In this document: piece by piece, positions 16,280 to 25,830 of the stretch
Numbering within the stretch: the stretch's first letter is position 1
Layout of the letters: each line of letters starts with the position of its first letter
Virus record (IMG/VR): IMGVR_UViG_3300040801_000284
Span: 1-49,864 of that record
Length of the DNA stretch: 49,864 nt
From: a virus
Reading direction: 5' to 3' (one strand)
Position numbers and translations under genes: made by a program
The notes under the pieces: model-generated
The model's database searches: none
Told to the model about the DNA's origin: nothing
The model's input: the letters and a program-made list of their open reading frames with translations, nothing else

Positions 16280-18443
16280 TCTTCTCCTTTTCTGGCTCCG
16301 TAATTACCCTCCCGTTCTCATCGGTCCAGTCAGTGTCGAGCATGTGTTGGTCATGCCTTTCCCCAATCACCAACCAAGAGATGGTATCGGAACAGTCTTC
16401 TTCTTGAGCTTCAATTTTCAGCAGGTTACCTTCAACTTTTCCCCTCACGGCAGTCCAGCCAGTTTCGTTGGAGGTAAAGCATTGGACATTCCCGTTAAGG
16501 GCAACAAAAGTGCCTTCTGTCATTCTGGCAGCTTCGTCAATATTTACCGTTGCAACACCGTTTACTAGTTCAACCCTGCCACGGTAGATGTTATCTGCTT
16601 GTGGAGCCTCTACAAAACTGTGTACAAGATAGTGAGTATTTGGCTTGACAGGGTGATCAATTTTGAACGAGCCAGATGTCTTAGAGAGAGCACCGTTAAC
16701 AGAGAGGCCCGTGGAGGTAATAGTAGCACGGGTACCTGTAGCAGCCACAAATCTCATTGTGTCTGTGCCATGTTCGTAAGATATTCTGCCTACGTCTTCG
16801 TCTGAGGGGTCCCCAAACGCCAAAATCGAATCATTACCGGCGCTTGCTGCAATAGTTAACCTACAGTCTCCGGCTCTTTCCACGATTAACCCGGTAGCAC
16901 TGTTTGTTGCCCAAGACCTTCCGCTATCACTTTCAATAACAGCAAGCTGTGGAATGTTGTCAGAAGAAGAACCAACAGAGACATTACCGTTAGAGTGTAC
17001 AAACAACCCAGCACTGTTCCCAGCAGCAAGGGTGAGTCTGCCATCTGCAAGACTGTAACTCATCCACCCTTGGCTGAGGTCTGAATTATCCCCCATGTAT
17101 ATTCCGTGGGTACCTGAACCGCTGGTGGCTGCTTCTCTGAGGTATATTCTGGCAGCATTGCCGGAATTAGACCGAAGGCCCATTTGTGCCACACCAGCCG
17201 CAGAGTCTGAAGGAAAAATTTCAAGGGCAAAATCGGCATTCCAAGAAGTGGAATTAATCCCACACGAACCAGTACTTACATCTGCAAAAAAAGTTCCGTC
17301 GCTGGTCCTTAAATCACCGGTTGTTGATACAGACCCGCCAGTAATACTAACACTATTGGAATCTTGATAAGCCATGGAACCAAGGCTGGACGACAAGGCA
17401 TACCCGCGAGTATTTACCCAAGTCTCCGTAGCATAACCAGACAAAGCAGAAGAAGTGATATAGCCACGAGTGGTAACCCAGCTTTCAGTGGCATAACCTA
17501 GTAATGCGGAAGAAGTAATATATCCCTGCGTCTGCACCCAAGTCTGTGTTGCATAACCACTAACACTGACACCGCTCAGACTACCCCCAGTGATATTAAC
17601 GCCACTAGAATTTTGGAGAGCCATTGAGCCAAGGCCGAGGTTAGTACGAGCGTCAATGACGTTATCAGCACTAGTGCCACCATACTGGATAGCAAGAGGA
17701 GAAGTAAGAGAGGTAACAGTTGCATTCAGCAAGGTGCCCGAGTAAGTGTTGGTTGCGTCGAAGATCATGTTCTCCCCGGTGCCACCCGTGAGAATAGCCT
17801 CCCCACTCTCTACCCTGTCAAGATAAGCAATGCCATCAATATACAGGTTACGAAACTCGTAAGTAGCTGAGCCAAGGTCATAGACATTGGTGGTGGTAGG
17901 TAGGACGTGAGCCGAGGGGGAAATATCTACACCCCCGTCCACGATCAAGTTACCATTCACTTGCACGTCTACAAACGTGGCATCAGCGGGCGTGGCAGCC
18001 CCAATGACAAGATTATCTGCACTACCGCCGTCAAACACCACAGAGGTGGCATCAAGGGTCGTAAATGTACCCGCAGCGGGAGTGGTCTGTCCAATAGGCG
18101 TGTTGTCAATACCTCCCCCGAGAACAGTCAGACTGTCGGTCTCAAGGGCATCAATATAAGCCGTACCGTCAATATACAAGTCTTTCCACTGATACACGGC
18201 AGTCCCAAGATCGTAAGTATCATCAGTCTTAGGGCGAAGAGCGGAAGACGTAGAAACAATGTCTTGTGCAGGACCGGTAACAGTGATAGGACCACCTTCA
18301 GCAGCAGTCCCATCGTGAGTATGGCCAGTTACAGCATTGAATGCAGCTTCAACCGCATCGTACTCACCATCAAGATCAGCCGCCCGGATGGTGTTACCGG
18401 TGGCAATATTGTCAGTGGTATCATTACGGACGTAACCAGCCAT
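16269..18443 (-). CDS. Tail fibre protein, 724 aa
   Basis: The N-terminus contains repeated Y-D-L-G-(S/T)-A-x-Y-x-(W/F) plus N-L-Y-I-D-G-x-A-Y units (two copies near 75-100 and 190-215), common in phage and marine-virus fibres. Near 300-360 lie three copies of G-Y-A-T-x-T/S-W-V-x-T-x-G-Y. The last 120 residues carry S-F-V-E-A-P-x-A-D-N-I-Y-R-G and M-T-E-G-T-F-V-A-L-N, a terminal domain seen in fibre or appendage proteins and possibly a trimerisation or chaperone module. Host receptor binding is the likely role. Confidence 0.8.
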   Translation of the reverse strand: MAGYVRNDTTDNIATGNTIRAADLDGEYDAVEAAFNAVTGHTHDGTAAEGGPITVTGPAQDIVSTSSALRPKTDDTYDLGTAVYQWKDLYIDGTAYIDALETDSLTVLGGGIDNTPIGQTTPAAGTFTTLDATSVVFDGGSADNLVIGAATPADATFVDVQVNGNLIVDGGVDISPSAHVLPTTTNVYDLGSATYEFRNLYIDGIAYLDRVESGEAILTGGTGENMIFDATNTYSGTLLNATVTSLTSPLAIQYGGTSADNVIDARTNLGLGSMALQNSSGVNITGGSLSGVSVSGYATQTWVQTQGYITSSALLGYATESWVTTRGYITSSALSGYATETWVNTRGYALSSSLGSMAYQDSNSVSITGGSVSTTGDLRTSDGTFFADVSTGSCGINSTSWNADFALEIFPSDSAAGVAQMGLRSNSGNAARIYLREAATSGSGTHGIYMGDNSDLSQGWMSYSLADGRLTLAAGNSAGLFVHSNGNVSVGSSSDNIPQLAVIESDSGRSWATNSATGLIVERAGDCRLTIAASAGNDSILAFGDPSDEDVGRISYEHGTDTMRFVAATGTRATITSTGLSVNGALSKTSGSFKIDHPVKPNTHYLVHSFVEAPQADNIYRGRVELVNGVATVNIDEAARMTEGTFVALNGNVQCFTSNETGWTAVRGKVEGNLLKIEAQEEDCSDTISWLVIGERHDQHMLDTDWTDENGRVITEPEKEKIDG

Positions 18444-18445
18444 TC

Positions 18446-20434
18446 TTAGTTCCTGTCGTGAAGCATGTATTCAATGAGGATCGTATCAAGAGAAAAGGGG
18501 GTTTGATCTGCCTCACTGAACGTATAGAGAAGAGAGTAAGTGTAACCAGAACCTGTCACCGTAACTGGAAAAATGGAGATAAGCTTATCACCGAAGTAGG
18601 ACGAATCATACACGGCGTTACCATAAGTGGAGCCGCCACCGGAGCCAGCGTTACTCAACTGTCGAGAAGTGGGCTGAATACCTCCCGGTTCGTCTTGGTC
18701 CAAGCGGAAGGCCAGTGTCCCCACAACTTCCCCGGTCGTATCCATGTGAGTCGTCACACGGTAGAAGCTCTTCCGCATCACCGGGTCATCGAAAGAAAGA
18801 TAAGGAGTGTAGAACGAGGCATTGATCGTGGTTCCGTCAAAGTCGTTCCCGCTCTCCATCTTGTAGACATAACCGGTGTTGTAAGCAAAGACGATGACTT
18901 CATCTGCATCCGGCTCAGAATAGACCGAGTCAGATACGTAGACCTTAATACCCTCTGTCTGTGCCCAAGCAATCCCTTCCGAAGTTTGGTCAGCAAACTG
19001 GGTGCCAATGAAACCCTCGGCAGCCGAGGCTTGGATAGCTGCGGAGTAACCAAAAATCCTGTATTGGTTTTTCTTTCTCACAACCAAAGAGCTAAACGAC
19101 GTGTTGTCCGTCAAGAACTGCGTCATCAAATCTTGGACGTTTCGGGAGATAACGGCCAGACCAAAGTCCCCGATACGCTCCGTAGCAGTCAGCAGGCGAA
19201 CACCATCGATATACACGAATGCAATGTCACCACCAACCTCTCGGATCGTATCGGGTTGTGAACAGCCCACGTTCTGAGTAACAGGATCAAGAACAAAATC
19301 TGAGGATGAAGAACCAGTCAGCTTGTAGATCGTGTTAGTCGAGAAAATAATAAGCTGTTCACGGAAGACGATGATGCCAGTAATGTCATGCGGAAAGGAG
19401 ATAACACCTGCCCCACTGCCACTGTCAAAGTTGTCATCATCAAACGGGACCGAGAAAGCAAGAGTATTACCCTTGGCATAAAACATGTGTTGTTTGAAGT
19501 CCGCAACAAAAGCAGCAGACTGAACATCACTTGTGGCGTCATTCATGGTAGTGAAAGCACCACCAGCATACTTGACAGGGAAGTTCACACTGTCCACGGC
19601 AACAAGTGTAGCTGTACCAGTATAGTCGTGCTGAGCAAACCTCACTTTACCCGTGGGAGCACTCCGACCAACAGACTTAAAAGTAATTACTGCATTGTCC
19701 GAGGGGGTCGAATCCAAGGCTGGGGCAATGGTAAGAGTGCAAGCCCCGGCAGTCACAGTTCCGACTGCGGTAATGGTGTAGCAAAGATTGACACCAGCAA
19801 TGGTGAAAGTATCTCCAACACCGGGCGTGAGAGTCAACCCGTCAACAGCCAACGAGGTTCCGGATTGACCACCACCATTGACAAGAACATCGCCATAGCT
19901 GGGAACACTGATACGAGTCCACGTAGAGCCACCCTCAGAGCCTTCCCAAAAATCCTTGTTCCTGCTTACAATCGTCTTACCTTCAAAATAAGCAATACCG
20001 TTGATAAGATCACTGTTGTTGGCAAACGTGACAGCAGCTTGATCCGCAGGAGAAGAAGCTAGGGCAGAGCCAAGAGTGAGGGTAGCAGTCTTGTTAGTGG
20101 AGTTATAGCTTACAGCAGAAATAGTATAAGTACCAGTCACCCCAGCAATCGTAATCGTATCGCTTGTGGTTGGCTCAGTATGAATATCGGCAATAAGAAT
20201 GGACGTACCAGATTGAGAACCACCTTGAACGACAGGCTCACCGTAAGGAGGGACATACCCGGTGTTGAATTTCTCATAGCCCAAGATACGACGATAACCC
20301 CCTTCAACAGAGGGTTCAAAATTGGTCAACTGCCTAGCAGACCCCGGCTCCATGATACCTTGCTGGAGGGGGCTGTAGTTGGTCACCAGTCCACCACGAA
20401 GGGCCAGTGGATATGTCTTCCACCTACTTGCCAT
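18446..20434 (-). CDS. Tail nozzle / tail tubular protein B-like, 662 aa
   Basis: The N-terminus (W-K-T-Y-P-L-x-L-R-G-G-L-V-T-N, then Q-G-x-x-x-P-G-S-A-x-x-L-x-N-F-E) matches the start of podovirus tail nozzle proteins (T7 gp12 role). Two copies of a beta module beginning G-G-x-Q-S-G-T-S occur near 70-125 and 185-250, and the remainder is predicted beta-rich. It overlaps the adaptor gene by 1 nt (TAATG), a typical adaptor-nozzle pairing. Confidence 0.75.
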   Translation of the reverse strand: MASRWKTYPLALRGGLVTNYSPLQQGIMEPGSARQLTNFEPSVEGGYRRILGYEKFNTGYVPPYGEPVVQGGSQSGTSILIADIHTEPTTSDTITIAGVTGTYTISAVSYNSTNKTATLTLGSALASSPADQAAVTFANNSDLINGIAYFEGKTIVSRNKDFWEGSEGGSTWTRISVPSYGDVLVNGGGQSGTSLAVDGLTLTPGVGDTFTIAGVNLCYTITAVGTVTAGACTLTIAPALDSTPSDNAVITFKSVGRSAPTGKVRFAQHDYTGTATLVAVDSVNFPVKYAGGAFTTMNDATSDVQSAAFVADFKQHMFYAKGNTLAFSVPFDDDNFDSGSGAGVISFPHDITGIIVFREQLIIFSTNTIYKLTGSSSSDFVLDPVTQNVGCSQPDTIREVGGDIAFVYIDGVRLLTATERIGDFGLAVISRNVQDLMTQFLTDNTSFSSLVVRKKNQYRIFGYSAAIQASAAEGFIGTQFADQTSEGIAWAQTEGIKVYVSDSVYSEPDADEVIVFAYNTGYVYKMESGNDFDGTTINASFYTPYLSFDDPVMRKSFYRVTTHMDTTGEVVGTLAFRLDQDEPGGIQPTSRQLSNAGSGGGSTYGNAVYDSSYFGDKLISIFPVTVTGSGYTYSLLYTFSEADQTPFSLDTILIEYMLHDRN

Positions 20435-21159
20435 TAGCCAAGTCTTTCATAAACGGGGGCGTAAGATTGGTTAACTCGTGTATCTCTTACATACTCGAAA
20501 CGGTTGATGTAGATAGACCTCATATCTTTCAACCCCATTTCAAACCTGTTGAAAGCCCGGTCCGCGTTTTCAATATCTCCCCGGAAGCTGTAGATATAAT
20601 ACATGGCTCCATCTACAATGATGTGTCGGAAGGCTTGAGGAACAGTAGGAACATCCGTGTAGAGGTTAAGATCAACGGGGAGAATGTAGTATTCGTAGAC
20701 AAGGGTGTAAGCTTGGTCGGGGGAGGGGTAGACAAGGTATTCGTTCCCCGGGCCACGAATGATAAACTTGGGGACATCACGAATGCTAGTGCTAGCAGTA
20801 TTATACTCAGCATCTGCAAACTTTTCCAAAAACTCTTCGTAATCCATCTGATGAAGTTTTTGAGTTTGGTTCCCAAGAGTGCTGCTCCTCTTGATACGAA
20901 AAGTGTTATAGTCTACATGTTTTGCATTGGTAGGTATAGTATAACGAACCGTACCCGGAGTAAGGACATCTTCCATCTCAACGTAGTTAAAGGGCCACGT
21001 GAACTTGTCTTGGTTAATGTATCGGATGGAAGAGTTGATGGCGTCCTTGGCCATTGCGTAGTAACCCTCAGAGGCAGCAAAGTTGGCCGAAGTAAGGGGC
21101 ACCTCGTTAACACGAGCGTTTACATCGTTGACAAGGCCGAGGTAGTTATAGGTGCTCAT
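20434..21159 (-). CDS. Head-tail adaptor / tail tubular protein A-like, 241 aa
   Basis: Length, a helical N-terminus beginning T-Y-L/N-Y-L-G-L-V-N-D-V-N, a W-P-F-N-Y segment near 80 and the position immediately before the nozzle gene match podovirus adaptor proteins (T7 gp11 role) that join portal to tail. It shares one base with the nozzle gene. Confidence 0.75.
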   Translation of the reverse strand: MSTYNYLGLVNDVNARVNEVPLTSANFAASEGYYAMAKDAINSSIRYINQDKFTWPFNYVEMEDVLTPGTVRYTIPTNAKHVDYNTFRIKRSSTLGNQTQKLHQMDYEEFLEKFADAEYNTASTSIRDVPKFIIRGPGNEYLVYPSPDQAYTLVYEYYILPVDLNLYTDVPTVPQAFRHIIVDGAMYYIYSFRGDIENADRAFNRFEMGLKDMRSIYINRFEYVRDTRVNQSYAPVYERLG

Positions 21160-21480
21160 TTATTTCTCCCTGATCGGAAGTTGAATAGTGCGAGAGGCGA
21201 TCAAGCTGCTGGCACCGAATGTGATCTGACAGACCACGTTATGAACAGTGTTGACGGTACCGGCAGCAATCTGTGCAGTGGCCACGGTATCAGTATTGCT
21301 GACAGCGGTAATCGTCAGACCGTTGACAGTCTCTGGTGCTGACACTGTGTTGTAAGTCCCGTCAGTATCTTCAATCTTCCACACAACACTGGTAATCGTA
21401 TCGCTCCCCAGAAAGCGGGACCAATCGATAGAGTAATCTAGGGTCTCATCCGGGTCTTTAGCTGGCCACTTCAAGCTCAT
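21160..21480 (-). CDS. Small beta-rich structural protein, 106 aa
   Basis: Begins with L-K-W-P-A-K-D-P-D-E-T-L-D-Y-S-I-D-W, a pattern typical of small phage structural proteins with an Ig-like fold, followed by alternating strands. Probably a head or tail decoration component. It ends exactly where the adaptor gene begins. Confidence 0.6.
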   Translation of the reverse strand: MSLKWPAKDPDETLDYSIDWSRFLGSDTITSVVWKIEDTDGTYNTVSAPETVNGLTITAVSNTDTVATAQIAAGTVNTVHNVVCQITFGASSLIASRTIQLPIREK

Positions 21481-21481
21481 A

Positions 21482-23407
21482 TCAGTTCCTCTTTATTGGA
21501 AAGACCGTTCTATTCTCTTGGTCAATGTAGAGAGTTACGTTAGACGGCATGGCGTCAATATGTATGACACGATGTTCGAAATCTACAAATGTTTGGGAAA
21601 GTGGGTCAAAATCCCCAATGTTATACACAGCAGCAGAGCCAGCATAACCTTGAATACTAATTATACCCAAATTTACGGAAATGTCAAGACTTGTTTGCAC
21701 TGTAGGTGCAAAACCTTGGAACAAAATACCCCCCGTTTCTGGGGGAGTAGACAGTTGGGGTTGGGGTTCATACCCCTCAATCGTAACCCCGGTTACTCCA
21801 GCCTCAACTTCGACAGACATCGTGGGGGTAACAGGGTACCCCACAACCTGCACGTAACCTGCCGGAACAGTCGGGCCAACACCGGCGCTAGGAGTCGGAT
21901 CATAACCAAGAATAGTTGCACTACCGACACTTGGCTCAGCAACCGCATCCACACCAGCAATAGCCGTGGGAGCATAGCCAAGAACCGTAACTGCACCAAC
22001 ACTGACCTCTACGTCAACGTAGACTTCGGCAGTAACCGTGGGTTCGTAGCCAAGGACGGTAATCCACCCAACAACAGGAGAAATAGAGATATTACCGTCT
22101 GCACTGGCAGTAACAGTTTGACCTTCGACAGTGACAGCGCCAACCGTAGGTTCTGCAACCACCCCAGTTCCGGCGAGGGGAGTTGGAGCATAGCCAAGGA
22201 CAGTTACAGTGCCTACCGGGGGTTCTGCCGTGGCATACACTTCAGCCAGAACAGTGGGTTCATAGCCAAGGATAACCGCAGCACCAACGGTAGGCTCAGC
22301 CGTAGTGTTAGACTGTGCGCTAACAGTGGGTTCATACCCAAGAACCGTAACCGCACCAACAGTGGGAGAAGCACCAGCGGAGCCAATTACCGTAGGTTCG
22401 TAGCCAAGGACGGTGACAGCGCCAGTGGTAGGCTCGGCAACAGCACTAAGGTTGGGGGTGGGAGCATAGCCAAGGGCAGTGACCGCACCAACAGTGGGAG
22501 AAGCTGTCTGATCTACAGTGCTTGCTTCTTCAACGAAGATGATAACAATACCGGAACCGCCTTGCGTTGGCACCATGCTGTTACGCATTTCGTAGGTGCC
22601 GCCACCACCGCCACCAGTGTTTGCTGTACCATTTGTGGCTTGGACTGACCCGGCATCATAATCACCACCGTCACCGCCACCGCCATTACCACCAGAACCA
22701 ACAGAGGCAGCAGCAGTACCAGACGCCGAGCCGCCACCGCCACCAGCATACCACGTAGGTGTGCCACTAATGCTTGACTGGACCCCTACACCACCATTAG
22801 GAGGGGTACTGGAACCGGTGTCCGTGGTACCAGTTCCTCCAGCGCCCCCACCGCCACCAGAATATCCGGTGCTACTGCTGCCAGCCGCACCTGCGTAACC
22901 TTGTCCGGAAGGAGATGCCGCGCCGCCATCATCAACGTCAGCAAAGCCACCACCACCGCCCCCACCAGAGCCACCGGCTTGTCCGGTTTGCTCCATGTTG
23001 TAGGCGATGTAGCCGCCACCAGAACCGCCGCCTGCCGCCGTGACGGTTGTGATTCCAGCGCCGGAAATAGATGACGGGTTGCCGTTCTCCGGGTTCGCCG
23101 GGGTGGAGTTGTCAGCCGCAGCGCCGGGGCCACCCACTGTTACAGCAAGTGGGGAGGCAGTGGTAACAGTTGTGGAGCTTTCAAGAAGGCCACCAGCACC
23201 ACCACCGCCGCCAGCATGGTTAAAACGGGCAGCGCCACCAGAGCCACCAGCACCGACAACCAGATAATGAATATCGCCCCCGGCACTGAAGGTGATACCG
23301 GAGGCTTGACTGGACGTGAAAATGTAAGCCGTGCCGGTCATGCCGCCATAGCTTACACTGGATACTGTGCTGTTTGCGTTGTGGGAGGATACGGTGGCTG
23401 CGGGCAT
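21482..23407 (-). CDS. Repeat-rich surface/appendage protein, 641 aa
   Basis: The first 290 residues are a glycine-rich domain with runs of G-G-G-G and A-G-G, resembling glycine-rich phage adhesins. Then follow 13 tandem repeats of about 23 residues with the core P-T-V-G-A-V-T-V-L-G-Y-E-P-T-V, degenerating towards the C-terminus. The last 45 residues are non-repetitive. This looks like a stalk or fibre built from repeated beta turns. Repeat copy number could vary between relatives. A host-binding or head-decorating role is inferred. Confidence 0.65.
   Translation of the reverse strand: MPAATVSSHNANSTVSSVSYGGMTGTAYIFTSSQASGITFSAGGDIHYLVVGAGGSGGAARFNHAGGGGGAGGLLESSTTVTTASPLAVTVGGPGAAADNSTPANPENGNPSSISGAGITTVTAAGGGSGGGYIAYNMEQTGQAGGSGGGGGGGFADVDDGGAASPSGQGYAGAAGSSSTGYSGGGGGAGGTGTTDTGSSTPPNGGVGVQSSISGTPTWYAGGGGGSASGTAAASVGSGGNGGGGDGGDYDAGSVQATNGTANTGGGGGGTYEMRNSMVPTQGGSGIVIIFVEEASTVDQTASPTVGAVTALGYAPTPNLSAVAEPTTGAVTVLGYEPTVIGSAGASPTVGAVTVLGYEPTVSAQSNTTAEPTVGAAVILGYEPTVLAEVYATAEPPVGTVTVLGYAPTPLAGTGVVAEPTVGAVTVEGQTVTASADGNISISPVVGWITVLGYEPTVTAEVYVDVEVSVGAVTVLGYAPTAIAGVDAVAEPSVGSATILGYDPTPSAGVGPTVPAGYVQVVGYPVTPTMSVEVEAGVTGVTIEGYEPQPQLSTPPETGGILFQGFAPTVQTSLDISVNLGIISIQGYAGSAAVYNIGDFDPLSQTFVDFEHRVIHIDAMPSNVTLYIDQENRTVFPIKRN
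22307..22324. promoter_or_regulatory. Palindrome GTTAG-N8-CTAAC inside repeat protein gene
   Basis: Exact 18-bp copy within the tandem-repeat part of the 641-aa gene. Only one repeat unit carries it, so it is not a by-product of the protein repeat. Confidence 0.5.
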
Positions 23408-23410
23408 GGA

Positions 23411-23896
23411 TTACGCCCCCAGTGCTTCAAGGTCCGCGATTAGATTGGCAATCAGATTTGAAGTGCGAATCGTGGTAGAAGTTGCCTCCGGAACAAAGTC
23501 ATTCTGTTCAAGAAGCGTAATATTGTAACCACCGATGTTAAGAGTAGACTGCGTATAGAAGTCGGTACCAGACAGGTTACCCAAGAGCGTGTTCAAACCA
23601 TTAAGCAGGTTTTGCTTCCTGTTGCTGACAGCAGTCATAAGGGTATTGAACTCGGCAAGAGTTGCAGGACCACCCACGTCAGCCACATAGGCTTGGGCAG
23701 CAGCAAGCTGTTTCTGAGCCTCTACTTTTGCAAACTCGTAGTTGGATTCGAGTTGGCCCAAGTTACGGACAAGTTGCTGAATAATGGACCACCGAAGAGG
23801 GCCAACCCCATCGCGGATGGATCGGGCAGTTTCAGCAGATACAACGATACCTTGGGTGACGTTATCAAACGCCGCAGGGAATCTCGAAAGTGCCAT
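23411..23896 (-). CDS. Structural protein, 161 aa
   Basis: Mostly helical with a coiled-coil-like middle (K-V-E-A-Q-K-Q-L-A-A-A-Q), and a polar C-terminus. Lies between two capsid/tail-region genes with gaps of only a few bases. No family recognised; virion role inferred from the operon. Confidence 0.55.
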   Translation of the reverse strand: MALSRFPAAFDNVTQGIVVSAETARSIRDGVGPLRWSIIQQLVRNLGQLESNYEFAKVEAQKQLAAAQAYVADVGGPATLAEFNTLMTAVSNRKQNLLNGLNTLLGNLSGTDFYTQSTLNIGGYNITLLEQNDFVPEATSTTIRTSNLIANLIADLEALGA

Positions 23897-23908
23897 GACT
23901 TACCTCCA

Positions 23909-24364
23909 TTACGAGGCAGTGACGGTGAAGACACCCGAAGTCGAAATAGTGACTTGGAACGTACCGGACGTGGTAGAAAGAGAACCACCGCCAGTATCAA
24001 GGTCGCAGTAACACACCAGAAGGTCCGTCGATTGCAGAGAGGTACCATTGGCACTCCGGACAATCACAGCATACTTGGCCGTAATCGTGGAAGTCGGCCA
24101 CGACACATCATTGATGTCCCAAGTATAGACAAGGTTAGTGTTGCCCGAAGAGGCTACGGTGATGGCGGCACCACCAGTCGTGTAGCCGTTGCCGTTAGCA
24201 ACTTCGTTGGTAGAAACATCCACCCACGTGGCGTGAGTATTTTGGTTGGGGGTGTAAGACGAAGTAACGAGGGCCATGCGGAAGTTATCGGTATCAAGAT
24301 CAATACCACCTTCTACAAGGGCCTCTACCGCCTCACCATAAACTTTCCATGCACCAGCAGCCAT
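23909..24364 (-). CDS. Beta-rich structural protein, 151 aa
   Basis: N-terminus M-A-A-G-A-W-K-V-Y-G-E-A and an S/T-rich beta-strand pattern resemble small phage structural proteins of the decoration or fibre-base type. Expressed with the capsid operon. Exact role unknown. Confidence 0.6.
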   Translation of the reverse strand: MAAGAWKVYGEAVEALVEGGIDLDTDNFRMALVTSSYTPNQNTHATWVDVSTNEVANGNGYTTGGAAITVASSGNTNLVYTWDINDVSWPTSTITAKYAVIVRSANGTSLQSTDLLVCYCDLDTGGGSLSTTSGTFQVTISTSGVFTVTAS

Positions 24365-24393
24365 TTTTCATATTCTCCTGTTTGAATACACAC

Positions 24394-24420
24394 TGGGGCT
24401 GCCCATTTCAGACAGCCCCA
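24394..24420 (-). terminator. Intercistronic hairpin downstream of a head-protein gene
   Basis: TGGGGCTG and CAGCCCCA form a perfect 8-bp stem around an 11-nt loop. There is no T-run on either strand, so it is more likely a transcript-stabilising or partial-termination hairpin that sets lower expression of downstream genes. Confidence 0.6.
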
Positions 24421-24433
24421 ATGATTAGTCTAG

Positions 24434-24919
24434 TTAGGCGAGTTGGTCGCGATCAACTTCGTCAGCCGCTTGGATTCCATCAACCGGAACCATGACCGCG
24501 TAGACACGAACCACACCGCTCGTCGGAGCAGTCGTAGCAGCATCGATTTCGAGGTCAATGGTGTCAGCCGAAGCAAACACAACCGGGACCGTGGCAGCAG
24601 CCGGGGCGTAACCACCCGCAGCAACAGCCGTGGCATCCCACGAAGCGACGAAAGCGTCAACGTCACCGCCGGTCACACCAAGCAGAAGCCGGGTGTCAAC
24701 CGATTCACCACCGAGAGCGGTGATCATCTCAATGCCCGCCGTCAGCACAACAGTGTTGGCCGGGACGTTAATGCATTCGATGATATCGGCAGCGGCAAGA
24801 GCCGAACCTTTAGCAGTGGCAGCAGCAGCGAAGTCAATCGTGACATCCGCAACCACCACCGAACGACCAGCAGTACGCGTAGCGCCCGCACCACCAGCCA
24901 GAGTCGTAACAGTAGCCAT
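24434..24919 (-). CDS. Probable head decoration protein, 161 aa
   Basis: Ala/Val/Thr-rich protein directly after the major capsid gene, the usual place of capsid stabilisation proteins. Alternating hydrophobic strands suggest a beta fold. A strong hairpin follows it, as expected for an abundantly expressed head gene. No specific family recognised. Confidence 0.6.
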   Translation of the reverse strand: MATVTTLAGGAGATRTAGRSVVVADVTIDFAAAATAKGSALAAADIIECINVPANTVVLTAGIEMITALGGESVDTRLLLGVTGGDVDAFVASWDATAVAAGGYAPAAATVPVVFASADTIDLEIDAATTAPTSGVVRVYAVMVPVDGIQAADEVDRDQLA

Positions 24920-24939
24920 AATTTAGTCTCCTTTACTGA

Positions 24940-25830
24940 TTAGGCGAGGTTGTAACGAGCGGTCGTGATCGCTTCCGGACGGAGAATCTTCCGACCGTAG
25001 AGATGCATACCACGCACGATGTCCGCGAACGAATCCGGGTCGCGATAGGTTTCGGTCTTGTTGATCTGCTCAGCGGTAGCAACAGCCGAGTCATGACCAG
25101 CGACGATGATACCGAAGTTGTCAGCCTGATCCGAAGCCGTAACAGTGCCGGGACCGGTGCCGACTTTCGGCAGGTTGTTCGACACGTAGACACGGAAGCC
25201 ATTCCACTTCGGCAGAACCAGACCATTCCGGAGGGCACCCGAGTCACCGAAGTCAGCGTTCAGGAAACGCGAATCTTCGTCCATCAGGATTTCCATCATG
25301 ATCGGGTCGATCACCAGCCAGCGACCGTCCTTATCCACGTTCTGCTGGTCGAGCAGACGACCCATGCGGTTGATCAGCATGACCGGCGAAACGTAGGTAG
25401 CAGGGAGCGCAGTGGCACCCGGCAGACGAGCAGCAACCGGGATCGAGTCACCGGTGGAACCGGCAGTCGTCAGGTTACCGAAGTTCGGACGGGTCAGCTT
25501 CATGCTCGAAAGCAGCTCGTCAGTACCAGCCGTCGAAACAGCAACCGAACCGTTGACTTGGTCATTGACCGCATCAGCGTTGGCATGCAGGGCCGACTGC
25601 TTGAAGCCCGACAGGTAGCCGAGAACTTCTTGGTCGTACTGGTCAGCCAGACGATACGCAGCACGGTTGGTGGCGAGGTCCATGAAGTTCACATGCGAAT
25701 GCTGCTCTTCAATGTCGTCAACCTTGAAAGCAAAGTAGTTAGCTTTGTCAACGGTCAGCGAGAAGTCCTCGTCATCCAGGTCTTGCGCAGTAATCTGAGT
25801 ACCACGAGCGTAGGCCGAGACCGAGATTTC
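24940..25830 (-). CDS. Major capsid protein, exon 2 (residues 62-357)
   Basis: The second exon encodes 296 residues beginning E-I-S-V-S-A-Y-A-R-G and continuing through D-K-A-N-Y-F-A-F-K-V-D-D-I-E-E and S-G-F-K, a conserved capsid pattern in P22-coat-like podovirus heads. Joined to exon 1 it gives one 357-residue protein across a codon boundary (K-E-P then E-I-S-V). A shorter frame starting in the intron (ATG at 25866) exists but would lack the N-arm. Highly expressed assembly subunit of the shell. Confidence 0.85.
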   Translation of the reverse strand, partial: EISVSAYARGTQITAQDLDDEDFSLTVDKANYFAFKVDDIEEQHSHVNFMDLATNRAAYRLADQYDQEVLGYLSGFKQSALHANADAVNDQVNGSVAVSTAGTDELLSSMKLTRPNFGNLTTAGSTGDSIPVAARLPGATALPATYVSPVMLINRMGRLLDQQNVDKDGRWLVIDPIMMEILMDEDSRFLNADFGDSGALRNGLVLPKWNGFRVYVSNNLPKVGTGPGTVTASDQADNFGIIVAGHDSAVATAEQINKTETYRDPDSFADIVRGMHLYGRKILRPEAITTARYNLA

